A DNA stretch of 64,000 bases from Arthrobacter alpinus. Lineage in GTDB: Bacteria > Actinomycetota > Actinomycetes > Actinomycetales > Micrococcaceae. The DNA lies in NCBI RefSeq assembly GCF_900105965.1, contig NZ_FNTV01000001.1, forward strand, positions 2,418,001 to 2,482,000, written 5' to 3'. The notes below the pieces were generated by a model that made no database searches, was not told the origin of the DNA, and saw nothing but the letters and a program-made list of their open reading frames with translations. The position numbers were made by a program, and so were the translations under genes. Below are positions 28,456 to 37,448 of the stretch, in pieces. Every line of letters begins with the position of its first letter. Position 1 is the stretch's first letter.

Positions 28456-29463
28456 CTAGACGGTGAGCAGTGTTGCGGCAGAGAGGGGAAGCTGGCGTCC
28501 CTGTGCGACCTGGCTGGTGCCCAGTGTGTAGCCGTCGGTCTTCGGCAGGACCTGTGAGCGCAGGTAGTCCTGGTTGCTGGCCGTCACGCTGAGGCCGTCT
28601 CCGCCGTAGTGCTCGGTGCAGATGATGCCCTGGTAACCAACCGAAAGCGCCACCTTGAACGCGTCGCGGTAGCTGATCAGTCCGCTTTCCATGGGTGCCG
28701 GCATGGCGGTGTAGTTGCCGCGGGCCACGTTCTCGTCACGGATGTAGTTCTTGACGTGCCAGTAGTTCGCGTACGGCAAGGTCTTGGCAACAACTTCACG
28801 CCAGTCCTCAATGGGACGGTGCAGGCGAATCAAGTTTCCAATGTCCGGGTTCAGGCCAACGTTGGCCAGATCGATGTCCTGGACCAGCTGAACCGAGGAA
28901 TCGGCGGTGCCCAGGTAGGTGTCCTCGTACATTTCCAAGGAGAGCAGAAGTCCTGCGTCGGCTGCGTGCTGGCCCAATTCGCGCAGGCGGGTCACGGCCT
29001 TGTTCCAGGTTTCCGTGTCTCCTACCGGATCCGTATGGCCCTGAACTGTCCAGAACCAGAGCTGCTTCTGCTGCTCCGCAGTCAGCGCCTGGTGAAGGCC
29101 AAAGGAAACCACTTCACAGCCCAAGGCGGCGGCCGCATCTATGGTGCGGTGACTGTAGGCCAAGTTGTCTTCCCAGTTGGCCTCATCAATGACGCTGCGG
29201 CGAATCGCGGAGATCACCGGGATTCCGATGCCCACATGATTCGCTGCTGCCTTGAATTCCTCAAGCCGGGATTCGCTCAGATCGCCGGGGCGCACCCAGC
29301 TGTCGGTGAGGTCGGCGTTGGCAAAGCCGGCATCCTTGACCTCTTGGAATACGTCACCCCAGACGGAAGCCTCTGCATCGTTGATGTGGACGCCGGCTGC
29401 GCTGGTGCCCGGGAACTGCAGCAGGGCTGCGGTGATGGGCCAGTTCTCTGCGGTGTAAGCCAT
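28456..29463 (-). CDS. TIM-barrel sugar-phosphate isomerase/epimerase
   Basis: 335 residues from the ATG at 29463, chosen because GGGAG precedes it and because the in-frame extension to 29535 crosses the operator. It has the xylose-isomerase-like TIM barrel: LEMYEDTYLGT and NPDIGN carry metal-ligand Glu and Asp, and HVKNY and TEHYGGDG are further active-site elements. Its partners suggest an isomerase or epimerase step on a short sugar; apiose isomerases have the same fold. It is the first gene of the operon and sits directly behind a CCTATAGGAT palindrome. Confidence 0.85.
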   Translation of the reverse strand: MAYTAENWPITAALLQFPGTSAAGVHINDAEASVWGDVFQEVKDAGFANADLTDSWVRPGDLSESRLEEFKAAANHVGIGIPVISAIRRSVIDEANWEDNLAYSHRTIDAAAALGCEVVSFGLHQALTAEQQKQLWFWTVQGHTDPVGDTETWNKAVTRLRELGQHAADAGLLLSLEMYEDTYLGTADSSVQLVQDIDLANVGLNPDIGNLIRLHRPIEDWREVVAKTLPYANYWHVKNYIRDENVARGNYTAMPAPMESGLISYRDAFKVALSVGYQGIICTEHYGGDGLSVTASNQDYLRSQVLPKTDGYTLGTSQVAQGRQLPLSAATLLTV

Positions 29464-29493
29464 GTCTTTCACTCCCTTGTGATGAATCCTGTT

Positions 29494-29504
29494 TCCTATA
29501 GGAT
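29494..29504. promoter_or_regulatory. Operator copy 1, upstream of the catabolic operon
   Basis: TCCTATAGGAT, containing the palindrome TCCTATAGGA, lies about 30 bases upstream of the isomerase start. CCTATAGGAT recurs at 30520-30529 in front of the GntR gene, which makes it the best candidate binding site for that regulator. Binding has not been shown. Confidence 0.7.
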
Positions 29505-29751
29505 CTACTATTGTGAAGGCGAGCGGATATGTCAAGCGTCACAGTCATCTGGGCTTTTGAAGGTTCGGCATTCACCCTCTCAGGGCGGGTGCCGCTGACT
29601 TTCACTGCGTAGTGAACGAGGGAAAATACGCGTCCATCCGCGAAATCATCGGCTTCCAGGCCTTGATACGGCCTCGTGGAAGTGTTGAGCCGCGTGGCCT
29701 CGTCACAATTGGGTTTGTGGGCGCTCTGGGACTGCTGGCTGCGCCACGGCA

Positions 29752-29790
29752 CAAAAAAGCCCGCCGTGTCATGTTTACACGGCGGGCTTG
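29752..29790 (-). terminator. Rho-independent terminator of the GntR gene
   Basis: A 13-base-pair stem AAGCCCGCCGTGT / ACACGGCGGGCTT with a seven-base loop. On the minus strand it is followed by a T-run (six A on the plus strand at 29753-29758), so it terminates transcription of the GntR gene just after its stop. Confidence 0.85.
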
Positions 29791-29808
29791 AAGAATTAGC
29801 GCGCAGTT

Positions 29809-30510
29809 TTACGCGCCAGCCGCTCCAGACGCATCTGGAGCGTCCGCCATGGCTCGAGCGCGGACGTTGCAGACATGTTCAGCCATCTTGGCAGCAGCAT
29901 CGTCCGCGTCACCCCGGCGCAAGGCATCGAAAATTGCGTGGTGCTCCGAGATCGCATGATTGGCATCCGTGATGCCCACGCCGCTGAACAATCGGAATCG
30001 CTGCACCTGACCACCCAGCGCGTTGTACGCCGCGAGCAAAAACGGATTTCCGGCATTCTCGGCGATCAAGCGATGGAAGCGTTCATCGGCATCAAAATAG
30101 TCGCGAAACTCGGCAAATGAGGGTCCCCGTGGCGCTGTTTCCAGAGCACGGATGGACTGCTCCAGGGCAGCCATGGTCTGCTCCGTCATCCGCTCACTGG
30201 CCAGCTTGGTGTTGACAGGTTCAATCACCAGCCTGGCTTCCATGAGCTGGGCAAGCTCCTCCGCGGTCGACACCGGAGCCACTTTGTATCCCTTGAGCGC
30301 CACGCGCTGCACCAGCCCCGTGTGCTCCAACCGCGCCAACGCTTCCCGAACAGGCGTGGGCGAAACCTCTAAATCGCGGGCGGTGCCATCGATACTCACC
30401 GAATCGCCCGGCATCAGGCGCCCGTCCATGAGCGATTCCAGGATCTCGTCATAAACGTGGTCTGCCAACACTTGGCGGTTGACAGCATGGGATCCGGGGG
30501 ATGACTTCAT
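29809..30510 (-). CDS. GntR-family regulator with FCD domain
   Basis: 233 residues from the ATG at 30510; the upstream in-frame extension to 30639 would cross the palindrome and is rejected. The N-terminal winged helix-turn-helix (SIDGTARDLEVSPTPVREALARLEHTG, about residues 39-65 in position) is followed by an FCD effector domain with metal-ligand-type motifs (DERFHRLI, EHHAIFDALRRGD). FCD regulators usually bind small organic acids or sugar metabolites. It is transcribed in the same direction as the catabolic operon, but a terminator separates them. A shared operator points to control of the operon and of itself. Confidence 0.88.
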   Translation of the reverse strand: MKSSPGSHAVNRQVLADHVYDEILESLMDGRLMPGDSVSIDGTARDLEVSPTPVREALARLEHTGLVQRVALKGYKVAPVSTAEELAQLMEARLVIEPVNTKLASERMTEQTMAALEQSIRALETAPRGPSFAEFRDYFDADERFHRLIAENAGNPFLLAAYNALGGQVQRFRLFSGVGITDANHAISEHHAIFDALRRGDADDAAAKMAEHVCNVRARAMADAPDASGAAGA

Positions 30511-30519
30511 GAGGCAAAC

Positions 30520-30529
30520 CCTATAGGAT
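30520..30529. promoter_or_regulatory. Operator copy 2, in the GntR gene leader
   Basis: CCTATAGGAT lies ten bases upstream of the ATG at 30510. It is identical over ten bases to the copy in front of the catabolic operon, supporting autoregulation. Confidence 0.7.
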
Positions 30530-30686
30530 TCAACGCCACTTGGCGGAATTGGCAATCGCCGTCGCAGAGCATGTGACCACTTGCTGATCACAACAGCGGC
30601 ACCGGCGGTCGGCACCCAACGCCGCGGCCGGCGTCGCACCTTGGAAAATGGGGCTGGCGATCGTGGAAGAATGGCAGTGATTCACG

Positions 30687-31739
30687 ATGACAGCGAGCAC
30701 AGTACCAACCCAGAAGCAGCAGGGCGGCCAGCCGGAGAAGCCGCTCCCTGCAGCCAAGCGCACCCACCAAATTCCGGATGTGCCACGGCGGATGTTCTTC
30801 CTGACTATGGGTACGGCGGCCGTAACCACCGCCTTCCAAGGCAATATCACCGCCGATGCCATGCTCACCGATCGCACCCAATATCGCGTAACAACGCCGA
30901 ACAACGAGGAAAACAAGACAGCGGCCGCACGCTTCCCTGGCAAAACCTGGTACCTGTTGGGCGGGTTTCGGGTCAGTTACCGCGACACCGGGAGGAAGCT
31001 CGACGCGCTGCAGCCGGCCATGAATGAGCGCGCCCCCGCCTCCTACATTGGCTACTCCAATGACGGGATTGATATTGCCCAGCTCTTCATTGCCATTCGA
31101 CGGGATGTGTTTGAGCGGAAAATCGACACGGTGTACTTCTACGGCGACAGCTTTGGCGGCATGGTCTCGGTGGTGTTGGGGTCGTTACTGACCCAAATTG
31201 GGCTCACCGTGAAGCTGATTGTGATGGGTTCGAGCCCCAGCAATGTGGCCGACACCCTTGATCCGGGCAAGGAATACATCTCGCTCGCCGGCCAAGTTGT
31301 CCCGTATCTGGGCGTGCTGGGGCGATTGGGGGCGGGGCTGTGGGCCGGGTTGGCCAACCCGAATGGTCAGGGCATGTACAGCGCCGCCCGGCATGGGATC
31401 GCCAACTCCTTCGACCTGAACAACAATTCGCTCATCCTCAGTACCAGCCAGGCCACCTTCTTGCAGGCTTTCCCGAGACAGTACGACGGCGGAATCCCCA
31501 CGTCCACCGGCATCGGGCTTCTGTACGACCCCGAGGACTTCATTGTTGATGCCGCAGCGGCAACCCGCGGCTGGGAAGCCCTGCTGCCGAGGAATCCACG
31601 GTTTGCCTACAACGTCTCCCATACGGGGCACGCTAGTCCGGAGATCAATCCCGAGCTCTACCGGACGGCGTTGAGCGTGGTGCTGGATCAGCTTGACCCG
31701 CCCCCGATGACCTCCAAGCCGGTCCAGCCGATCTTCTAG
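30687..31739 (+). CDS. Alpha/beta-hydrolase-like exported or membrane-anchored protein
   Basis: 350 residues. A short cytoplasmic lead ends in PRRMFFLTMGTAAVTTAF (about residues 33-50), which looks like a twin-arginine or membrane-anchor signal. The rest resembles an alpha/beta hydrolase with the nucleophile elbow GDSFGG, an Asp in DPEDF and a late His in HTGH. An esterase-type activity outside the membrane is plausible but unproven. No good ribosome-binding site precedes the ATG, so the start is uncertain. It is divergent from the GntR gene. Confidence 0.65.
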   Translation: MTASTVPTQKQQGGQPEKPLPAAKRTHQIPDVPRRMFFLTMGTAAVTTAFQGNITADAMLTDRTQYRVTTPNNEENKTAAARFPGKTWYLLGGFRVSYRDTGRKLDALQPAMNERAPASYIGYSNDGIDIAQLFIAIRRDVFERKIDTVYFYGDSFGGMVSVVLGSLLTQIGLTVKLIVMGSSPSNVADTLDPGKEYISLAGQVVPYLGVLGRLGAGLWAGLANPNGQGMYSAARHGIANSFDLNNNSLILSTSQATFLQAFPRQYDGGIPTSTGIGLLYDPEDFIVDAAAATRGWEALLPRNPRFAYNVSHTGHASPEINPELYRTALSVVLDQLDPPPMTSKPVQPIF

Positions 31740-31784
31740 CGCGAACCGCACGTCAGCGTGGATCAACACAAAGGGCAACCCTCG

Positions 31785-32471
31785 TTAGCGGCGTTGAGTT
31801 TGTGCCAGCAGTTCCTCGAAGGGCAGCGACGTCATCTCGCTCATTTCTCGCTGGGCACGCTTTTCCTTGTGGTCCACGAACACTGCCTGCGGCCCCTCCT
31901 GTGCAGAACCCTTCGCAGATCCGGCCGAAGCACCGATGGCCAGCACGGCGGCCAACTCCCCCGCACCCTGGCTAATGCGGCGTTCGAGCGTGTTGCTACC
32001 GGCGCCACCCCAGTCCTCGGGCGATGCGTAGATGGCCGTGGGCATGGTGTTGGCGCGAAGGTAGCTGAACAGCGGCCGGATGGACATGTCCAGGACCAGT
32101 GAGTGGCGCGATGACCCTCCCGTGGCACCAAACAGCACGGGCATGCCGTCAAGGAACTTCGGGTCCAGCACATCGAAGAAGGACTTGAACAGCCCACTGT
32201 AGGAGGCGCTGAAGGTAGGGGTCACGGCAATCATGGCGTCCGCGGCTTCAACACGCTTAACCACCTCGGCAAGCGCGGGCCCTGCATATCCGGAGACCAT
32301 GTTGTTGGCGATGTCCGTGGCGTAGTTGCGCAGGTCAATCACGTCCAGGACGGCCGTAACACCCATTGCCTGCAGCTGCGACTGGACCTCGGCGCCCAAC
32401 TGATCCGCCAACATGCGGGTGGAGGAAGGGACGCCGAGACCTGCCGAAATGACTACTACGGTACGCTGCAT
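31785..32471 (-). CDS. NADPH-dependent FMN reductase (CE1759 type)
   Basis: 228 residues with a flavodoxin-like fold. SAGLGVPSSTRMLADQLG near the N-terminus and FSASYSGLFKSFFDVLD fit the CE1759 subfamily of FMN reductases found in actinobacteria. It should reduce FMN with NADPH, supplying flavin-dependent enzymes. It lies 58 bases after the asparagine permease gene in the same direction, but no functional link is evident. Confidence 0.85.
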   Translation of the reverse strand: MQRTVVVISAGLGVPSSTRMLADQLGAEVQSQLQAMGVTAVLDVIDLRNYATDIANNMVSGYAGPALAEVVKRVEAADAMIAVTPTFSASYSGLFKSFFDVLDPKFLDGMPVLFGATGGSSRHSLVLDMSIRPLFSYLRANTMPTAIYASPEDWGGAGSNTLERRISQGAGELAAVLAIGASAGSAKGSAQEGPQAVFVDHKEKRAQREMSEMTSLPFEELLAQTQRR

Positions 32472-32529
32472 TATGACTCCTTAGTTCATGCGTTTGCATC
32501 TAACTGAGTCAACAGCGCCCTCGCCGCAG

Positions 32530-34041
32530 TTATTCCCCGGTGCTTGTGTGGTGGGCCTTGACGGGGTGCCCGTGGGTATCGGTGTGGCGGGCCGCAGCGA
32601 TTTCATTGATCCGGCCTCGACTGAGGTACCAGCCAATGATGAGTGCCGGAATGATCACAACCACAGAGCCAATGGTCCAGGTTCCAACCGGGCTGTCGAA
32701 CGCCATCAGAACCAGCACGGCCAGCAGGAACGCCAGTGTCAGGTAGCCGGTGTACGGGGCGCCGATCATCCGGAATGCCGGGCGAACAGCCTGCCCCTTT
32801 TGCGTCAGCCGGAACAGCGCCAGCTGGCAGAGCACGATCATGCCCCACGAGGCGATGATGCCCAAAGCGGCCATGTTCAAAACAATCTCGAACGCCTGGG
32901 CAGGAACCACGGCGTTCAAGATGACACCAAGGAACGCTACCGCGGCCGTGAGCAGGATGCCACCATAAGGGACGCCGCTCTTGTTAAGTTTGGCCGTGAA
33001 CTTCGGCGCCGAACCGGACAACGCCATGGAGCGCAGGATACGGCCCGTGGAATACAGCCCGGCGTTCAGAGAGGACAGTGCCGCGGTCAAGACCACCAGG
33101 TTCATGATGGAGTCGATCCCCTCAACACCGATGGAGCCGAAGAAGGTCACGAACGGACTCTCCCCAGCCTTGTACGCGGTGTACGGCAGCAGCAGTGAAA
33201 GCAGAACAAGCGAACCAACGTAGAAGACGGCAATGCGGATGATGACCGTGTTGATGGCCTTCGGCATGACCTTTTCGGGGTTCTGGGTTTCACCGGCCGC
33301 CGTACCAATCAACTCAATCGATGCGTACGCAAACACCACGCCCTGCATGACCACAACCACCGGCAGGAGCCCATTCGGGAAGAATCCGCCATTGTCAGTA
33401 ATCAGGCTGAAGCCGACCTGCTGACCCTCAACGGGGGTTCCGAAGATGACGAAATACGTGCCAACCAGCAGGAAGGAAACCAGTGCCACCACCTTGATCA
33501 GCGCAAACCAGAATTCCAATTCACCAAAGACCTTGACCGAAACCAGGTTCAGCCCCAGCACCAGCAACAAGGCACCGAGCGCCCACACCCACTGCGGCAC
33601 GGACCCGATCCACGGAACATATTTGGAGAAGAAGTGCATGTAAAGCGCGACGGCGGTGATGTCAACGATCGCTGTCATGGCCCAGTTCAGCCAGTACAAC
33701 CAGCCGGAGACGAAGGCGGCCTTCTCACCGAAAAACTCACGTGCGTACGAGACAAACGAACCCGAGGAGGGCCGGTGAATAACCAGCTCACCCAGCGCCC
33801 GCAGGATCAGGAAGGCAAAGAAACCACAAACCGCGTAGCTAAACATCAGCGCCGGGCCCGCTCCGGCCAAGCGCCCACCGGCGCCCATGAACAGCCCGGT
33901 ACCGATGGCGCCACCAATGGCGATCATCTGGATCTGGCGGGACTTCAGGCCCTTGTGCAGCCCGGCGTCCTCAGCCGTCAATGCTGCGTTGGGCGTATCT
34001 TGAACCAAGTCAGAAGTTTTTGTTTTTTCCGTGTGTTGCAT
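32530..34041 (-). CDS. ansP: Amino acid permease, probable L-asparagine permease
   Basis: 503 residues with 12 predicted membrane segments of the APC/AAT family. [20 protein letters not shown] near the N-terminus is the family signature. AAGGA stands eight bases before the ATG. It lies downstream of asparaginase and aspartase genes under a common regulator, so asparagine (or aspartate) uptake is the probable job. The substrate is inferred from context; D-serine/D-alanine/glycine or GABA permeases look very similar. Confidence 0.85.
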   Translation of the reverse strand: MQHTEKTKTSDLVQDTPNAALTAEDAGLHKGLKSRQIQMIAIGGAIGTGLFMGAGGRLAGAGPALMFSYAVCGFFAFLILRALGELVIHRPSSGSFVSYAREFFGEKAAFVSGWLYWLNWAMTAIVDITAVALYMHFFSKYVPWIGSVPQWVWALGALLLVLGLNLVSVKVFGELEFWFALIKVVALVSFLLVGTYFVIFGTPVEGQQVGFSLITDNGGFFPNGLLPVVVVMQGVVFAYASIELIGTAAGETQNPEKVMPKAINTVIIRIAVFYVGSLVLLSLLLPYTAYKAGESPFVTFFGSIGVEGIDSIMNLVVLTAALSSLNAGLYSTGRILRSMALSGSAPKFTAKLNKSGVPYGGILLTAAVAFLGVILNAVVPAQAFEIVLNMAALGIIASWGMIVLCQLALFRLTQKGQAVRPAFRMIGAPYTGYLTLAFLLAVLVLMAFDSPVGTWTIGSVVVIIPALIIGWYLSRGRINEIAAARHTDTHGHPVKAHHTSTGE

Positions 34042-34093
34042 GGTGGAAATCCTTTTCGTGAGGCGCCGCCGGCATCATTGCCGTGCAGCAGTG

Positions 34094-35527
34094 TCAGTCG
34101 CCCAGATTGGCGAGGTGTTCCGGTCGCAATAATTCATTGAGTTGTTCGGCGGTGAGCAGCTTGTGCTCCAGGACGAGCTCGGCAACACCTCGTCCGGTGG
34201 CCAGCGCCTCAAGGGCAATGGCCGTTGAGGTGGTGTAGCCCAGACGCGGGTTGAGCGCAGTGACCAGGCCGATGGAGTGTTCCACCTGGGCCCGCAGCTT
34301 GTCCTCGTGGGCGGTGATGCCGCGGATGCACTTGTCTGCCAGGGTGATGCACGCAGCCTCAAGGTGGCGCATGCTCTTGGTCAGGCTGTGCACAATGATG
34401 GGCTCAAAGGCGTTGAGCTGGAGTTGCCCGCCTTCGGCCGCCATGGTGATGGTGACGTCGTTGCCAATGACCTCGTAGGCCACCTGGTTGACCACTTCCG
34501 GGATCACCGGGTTGATCTTGCCAGGCATGATGGAGGACCCTGCCTGCACGGCCGGCAGGGTGATTTCGCCAAAGCCTGCGCGCGGTCCTGAGGAGAGCAG
34601 CCGCAGATCGTTGCAAATCTTGGACAGCTTTACTGCCACACGCTTGAGGACGCCCGAGAGGTGCACGAAAGCGCCGACGTCGGACGTGGCTTCGATGAGG
34701 TCAATGGAGGTTGTCAGCGGAAGACCGGAGATTTCAGCCAGATGGCGGCACGCCAAGGCCGAGTAGCCCACGGGAGCGTTGAGCCCGGTACCAATGGCGG
34801 TGGCGCCGAGGTTGATCTCGTGCACCAGCAGCGTGGATTCGGCCAGGCGCGCCCGGTCCTCCCCCATGGTTACCGCATAGGTGTTGAATTCCTGTCCCAG
34901 CGTCATGGGCACGGCGTCTTGCAACTGTGTGCGGCCCATTTTCACAACGGTCCGGAATTCCACGGCCTTCGCCGCAAACGCGTCGCAAAGGTACTCCATG
35001 GCAACCACCAAAGACTTCGCACCAAAGATCGTCGCCACATTAACAGCTGTTGGGTACACGTCATTGGTGGACTGGCTCAGGTTGACGTGGTCGTTGGGGT
35101 GCAGGAACTGGTACTCGCCTTTTTGGTGGCCCAGGATTTCCAGGGCCCGGTTGGCGATGACCTCGTTCGCGTTCATGTTCGACGACGTCCCGGCACCACC
35201 CTGGATAACGTCCACCACAAACTGGTCATGCAGTTTCCCGGCAATAATTTCCTTGCAGGCGGCGATGATGGCTCCTGCGCGCAGATCATCCAACAAACCA
35301 AGCTCATGGTTGGCCTGGGCGGCTGCCTGCTTGACCATGGCCAAGCCGGTGACGAGGTGGGTGTTGCTGCTCAGCGTGGTTCCCGTAATGGGGAAGTTCT
35401 CTACAGCCCGCAGGGTGTGCACGCCCCAATAGGCGTCCACGGGGATGTCTCGATCGCCAATGAGATCGTGCTCACTGCGGGTCAGGACAGGATCGGATAC
35501 CGGGTTGTTGGAAATGCTCTCAGACAT
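34094..35527 (-). CDS. aspA: Aspartate ammonia-lyase (aspartase)
   Basis: 477 residues of the fumarase/aspartase superfamily. GSSIMPGKINPVIPE is the signature loop with the catalytic Ser, and TSSNMNANEVIANRA and QSTNDVYPTA are substrate-site elements. The SxGxxxN-type pattern separates it from fumarase. It deaminates L-aspartate to fumarate and ammonia. With the asparaginase gene next to it, asparagine can be converted stepwise to fumarate and two ammonia molecules. Confidence 0.95.
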   Translation of the reverse strand: MSESISNNPVSDPVLTRSEHDLIGDRDIPVDAYWGVHTLRAVENFPITGTTLSSNTHLVTGLAMVKQAAAQANHELGLLDDLRAGAIIAACKEIIAGKLHDQFVVDVIQGGAGTSSNMNANEVIANRALEILGHQKGEYQFLHPNDHVNLSQSTNDVYPTAVNVATIFGAKSLVVAMEYLCDAFAAKAVEFRTVVKMGRTQLQDAVPMTLGQEFNTYAVTMGEDRARLAESTLLVHEINLGATAIGTGLNAPVGYSALACRHLAEISGLPLTTSIDLIEATSDVGAFVHLSGVLKRVAVKLSKICNDLRLLSSGPRAGFGEITLPAVQAGSSIMPGKINPVIPEVVNQVAYEVIGNDVTITMAAEGGQLQLNAFEPIIVHSLTKSMRHLEAACITLADKCIRGITAHEDKLRAQVEHSIGLVTALNPRLGYTTSTAIALEALATGRGVAELVLEHKLLTAEQLNELLRPEHLANLGD

Positions 35528-35590
35528 GGTTCTCCTTGGTGGTGGCGCATCGTTGCGCGACAGGAATCTTGCTTGGAATTTTGTGGAAAA

Positions 35591-36559
35591 TTAGCTGGTG
35601 GGTGGAAGTGCGCGCAGTTCGCCCACACGGAGGCCGCCACCGTAGACGGGCAGGTGGTTGAAGGGCGCCAAGAGCACCGGATCCACTCCCATGGCCAACA
35701 AGGCCGGGACTGCCGCGGGCATCCTGGCACGGTCGCCGCCGTCGGAAATCTTCAGCGCCAGCGCGGCACCATCGGCGAGGGCAATGACCTGAATACCCTC
35801 GAAACCGTCTTTGGCCAGCAGCCCGGGAACGGCATCCATCAGGGCTGTGACGTCGCGCCCTTCTCCGGCCACCATCACCGGGTGGGCACGCATGGCATCG
35901 GCCACCCGACGCTCGGGCGTGCCAGGCTCGGCGGTCACCATGCGGCTGAAGGCCCTGGCCATGCCTGTCAGTGACAGCCCAAAAACTTCGGTGCCGCAGC
36001 CGTCCGTGCTGGTCACGGTCAGTTCCTCACCGGTCAAATCGGCGACAACCTCGCGAACGAGTGTGGGCAGCGGGTGCTCTGGATGCAAATAGCTCTCCAA
36101 GGGCCAGCCATTCTTGACGCAGGTGGCCAACAACGCGGCGTGCTTGCCGGAGCAGTTCTGGGCCAGCTGGGTGCGTCCCTTGCCGGCGTTCAGCCAGGCC
36201 GTCTGTTCGGAGACACCGTAGGGCAAATCCGTGGAGTTGCGAAGATCCCCAGGCACCAGCCCCGCATCGGCGAGGATCTTGGCGGCTGTCTCCTGGTGCC
36301 GGTCCGAGCCGGAATGGCTGGCCGCGGCGAGGGCGAGCTGATCAGCAGGAAGGTCCAAGCCGGCGCGCAGCATGGCCACGGCCATGAGTGGTTTCAGCGC
36401 CGATCGGGGATACACGCGGGCACCGGGCTCTCCGCGCGAAACCAGGCTCCCGCCGTCGGCGGCGATGGCAGCAAGTGAACCGAAGTGGACGCTTTCCACC
36501 ATGTCGCCGCGGGTTTGCACGGCGAGGGGTTCGTGGGCGGGAAATTGCTGGTTCGTCAT
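35591..36559 (-). CDS. ansA: L-asparaginase II family (thermolabile type)
   Basis: 322 residues. The motifs YPRSALKPL (with a SxxK pair), SHSGSDRH, NCSGKHAALL and DGCG match the Rhizobium etli type asparaginase family, distinct from the common bacterial types I and II. It hydrolyses L-asparagine to aspartate and ammonia. The start ATG overlaps the stop of the upstream FadR-like regulator (ATGA), so translation is coupled. The symbol is used loosely. Confidence 0.92.
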   Translation of the reverse strand: MTNQQFPAHEPLAVQTRGDMVESVHFGSLAAIAADGGSLVSRGEPGARVYPRSALKPLMAVAMLRAGLDLPADQLALAAASHSGSDRHQETAAKILADAGLVPGDLRNSTDLPYGVSEQTAWLNAGKGRTQLAQNCSGKHAALLATCVKNGWPLESYLHPEHPLPTLVREVVADLTGEELTVTSTDGCGTEVFGLSLTGMARAFSRMVTAEPGTPERRVADAMRAHPVMVAGEGRDVTALMDAVPGLLAKDGFEGIQVIALADGAALALKISDGGDRARMPAAVPALLAMGVDPVLLAPFNHLPVYGGGLRVGELRALPPTS

Positions 36560-37263
36560 GCTTTTTTTGCTCCCGTAATGATGCTGAGTGCGGCATCCAC
36601 CGCGTTCAGGTGGACGGCCATGGCGCGGCCGGCCGCTTCGGTGTCACTGTTGGCGATTGCGTCAAAGATCAGCTTGTGTTCGGTGTTTGATGTGCTTGCG
36701 CGCCCGGTGATCAGGTTGATGGTTTCGGACTGCTTGGCCATGGCGTCGCGGATGTCATTGACCACGCGCTCGAAGACGTCGTTGCCGCTGGCTTTGGCGA
36801 TGGCCGCGTGGAAGCTGGCATCCAGGTTGACCCAGATTTCAGGATCGTCTTCCTCGGCCATGAGTGCCAAGATGCCGCGCATCTGATCGAGTTCCTCGGC
36901 GGTGCGTCTGGTGGCGGCGAATTCGGCGGCGGGCACCTCAATATGAGGGCGGGACTCCATGAGACTTCGCGCCGAGTACTGGCCCAGGACCAGATTACTG
37001 GTGGCCCGGTTGGCAATGACAAAGGTTCCCTTGCCGGTGAGGGTTTCCGTCAGGCCAAGTGCCGTACAGGATCTCAACGCCTCGCGGATAACGGAGCGGC
37101 TGACACCGTATTGCTGGGCCAGCGTGGTTTCGGAGCTGAGTTTGCTGCCAAGGTGCAACTCACCGCTTTCAATGGCTGCGCGAATGGCCTTGAAGACGGC
37201 TTCGGCGGCACTGACCCGGACAATGGGCCCTTGTCCTGCTGTCCAGTTGTCTGACAGGTTCAT
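36556..37263 (-). CDS. FadR-type GntR regulator of the asparagine operon
   Basis: 235 residues. A winged helix-turn-helix (SSETTLAQQYGVSRSVIREALRSC at about residues 43-66) is followed by a C-terminal FCD domain. It is the first gene of the asparagine operon and overlaps the asparaginase gene by four bases, so it most likely senses asparagine or aspartate, which is inferred. The ATG at 37263 nearly coincides with the start site predicted from the upstream promoter, suggesting a leaderless mRNA. Confidence 0.88.
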   Translation of the reverse strand: MNLSDNWTAGQGPIVRVSAAEAVFKAIRAAIESGELHLGSKLSSETTLAQQYGVSRSVIREALRSCTALGLTETLTGKGTFVIANRATSNLVLGQYSARSLMESRPHIEVPAAEFAATRRTAEELDQMRGILALMAEEDDPEIWVNLDASFHAAIAKASGNDVFERVVNDIRDAMAKQSETINLITGRASTSNTEHKLIFDAIANSDTEAAGRAMAVHLNAVDAALSIITGAKKA

Positions 37264-37270
37264 AATGGAA

Positions 37271-37300
37271 ACTATGACACGCCTCACAACTGCCTGTCAA
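37271..37300 (-). promoter_or_regulatory. Candidate promoter of the asparagine operon
   Basis: On the minus strand TTGACA (37300 to 37295) is followed after 18 bases by CATAGT (37276 to 37271). Its expected start is at about 37264, one base before the ATG, giving a leaderless or nearly leaderless transcript. The -10 matches consensus at four of six positions. Confidence 0.6.
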
Positions 37301-37305
37301 TACAG

Positions 37306-37429
37306 ACGCTCGCTCACTAGCGGGGACTTTTCGGGCAACGCTCGCTCAGCAATGGGCGGAAATGGCGCAACGCTCTCGCGCTATGCTGAGCGAGCGTTCC
37401 GGAAATACGCCCCTCTACTGAGCGAGCGT
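37306..37429. repeat. Palindromic repeat cluster, four copies of ACGCTCGCTCA
   Basis: The 11-base unit ACGCTCGCTCA occurs at 37306-37316 and 37338-37348, and in reverse at 37387-37397 and 37419-37429. The inner pair extends to AACGCTCGCTCAGCA, the outer pair to GACGCTCGCTCA plus C/G and TAG. Together they make nested inverted repeats, like the REP/BIME elements known between genes in other bacteria. It lies between the asparagine operon and the DUF5107 gene. I cannot tell from this window how common it is. Confidence 0.8.
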
Positions 37430-37448
37430 CGAGAGGAAAGATGCCGGG

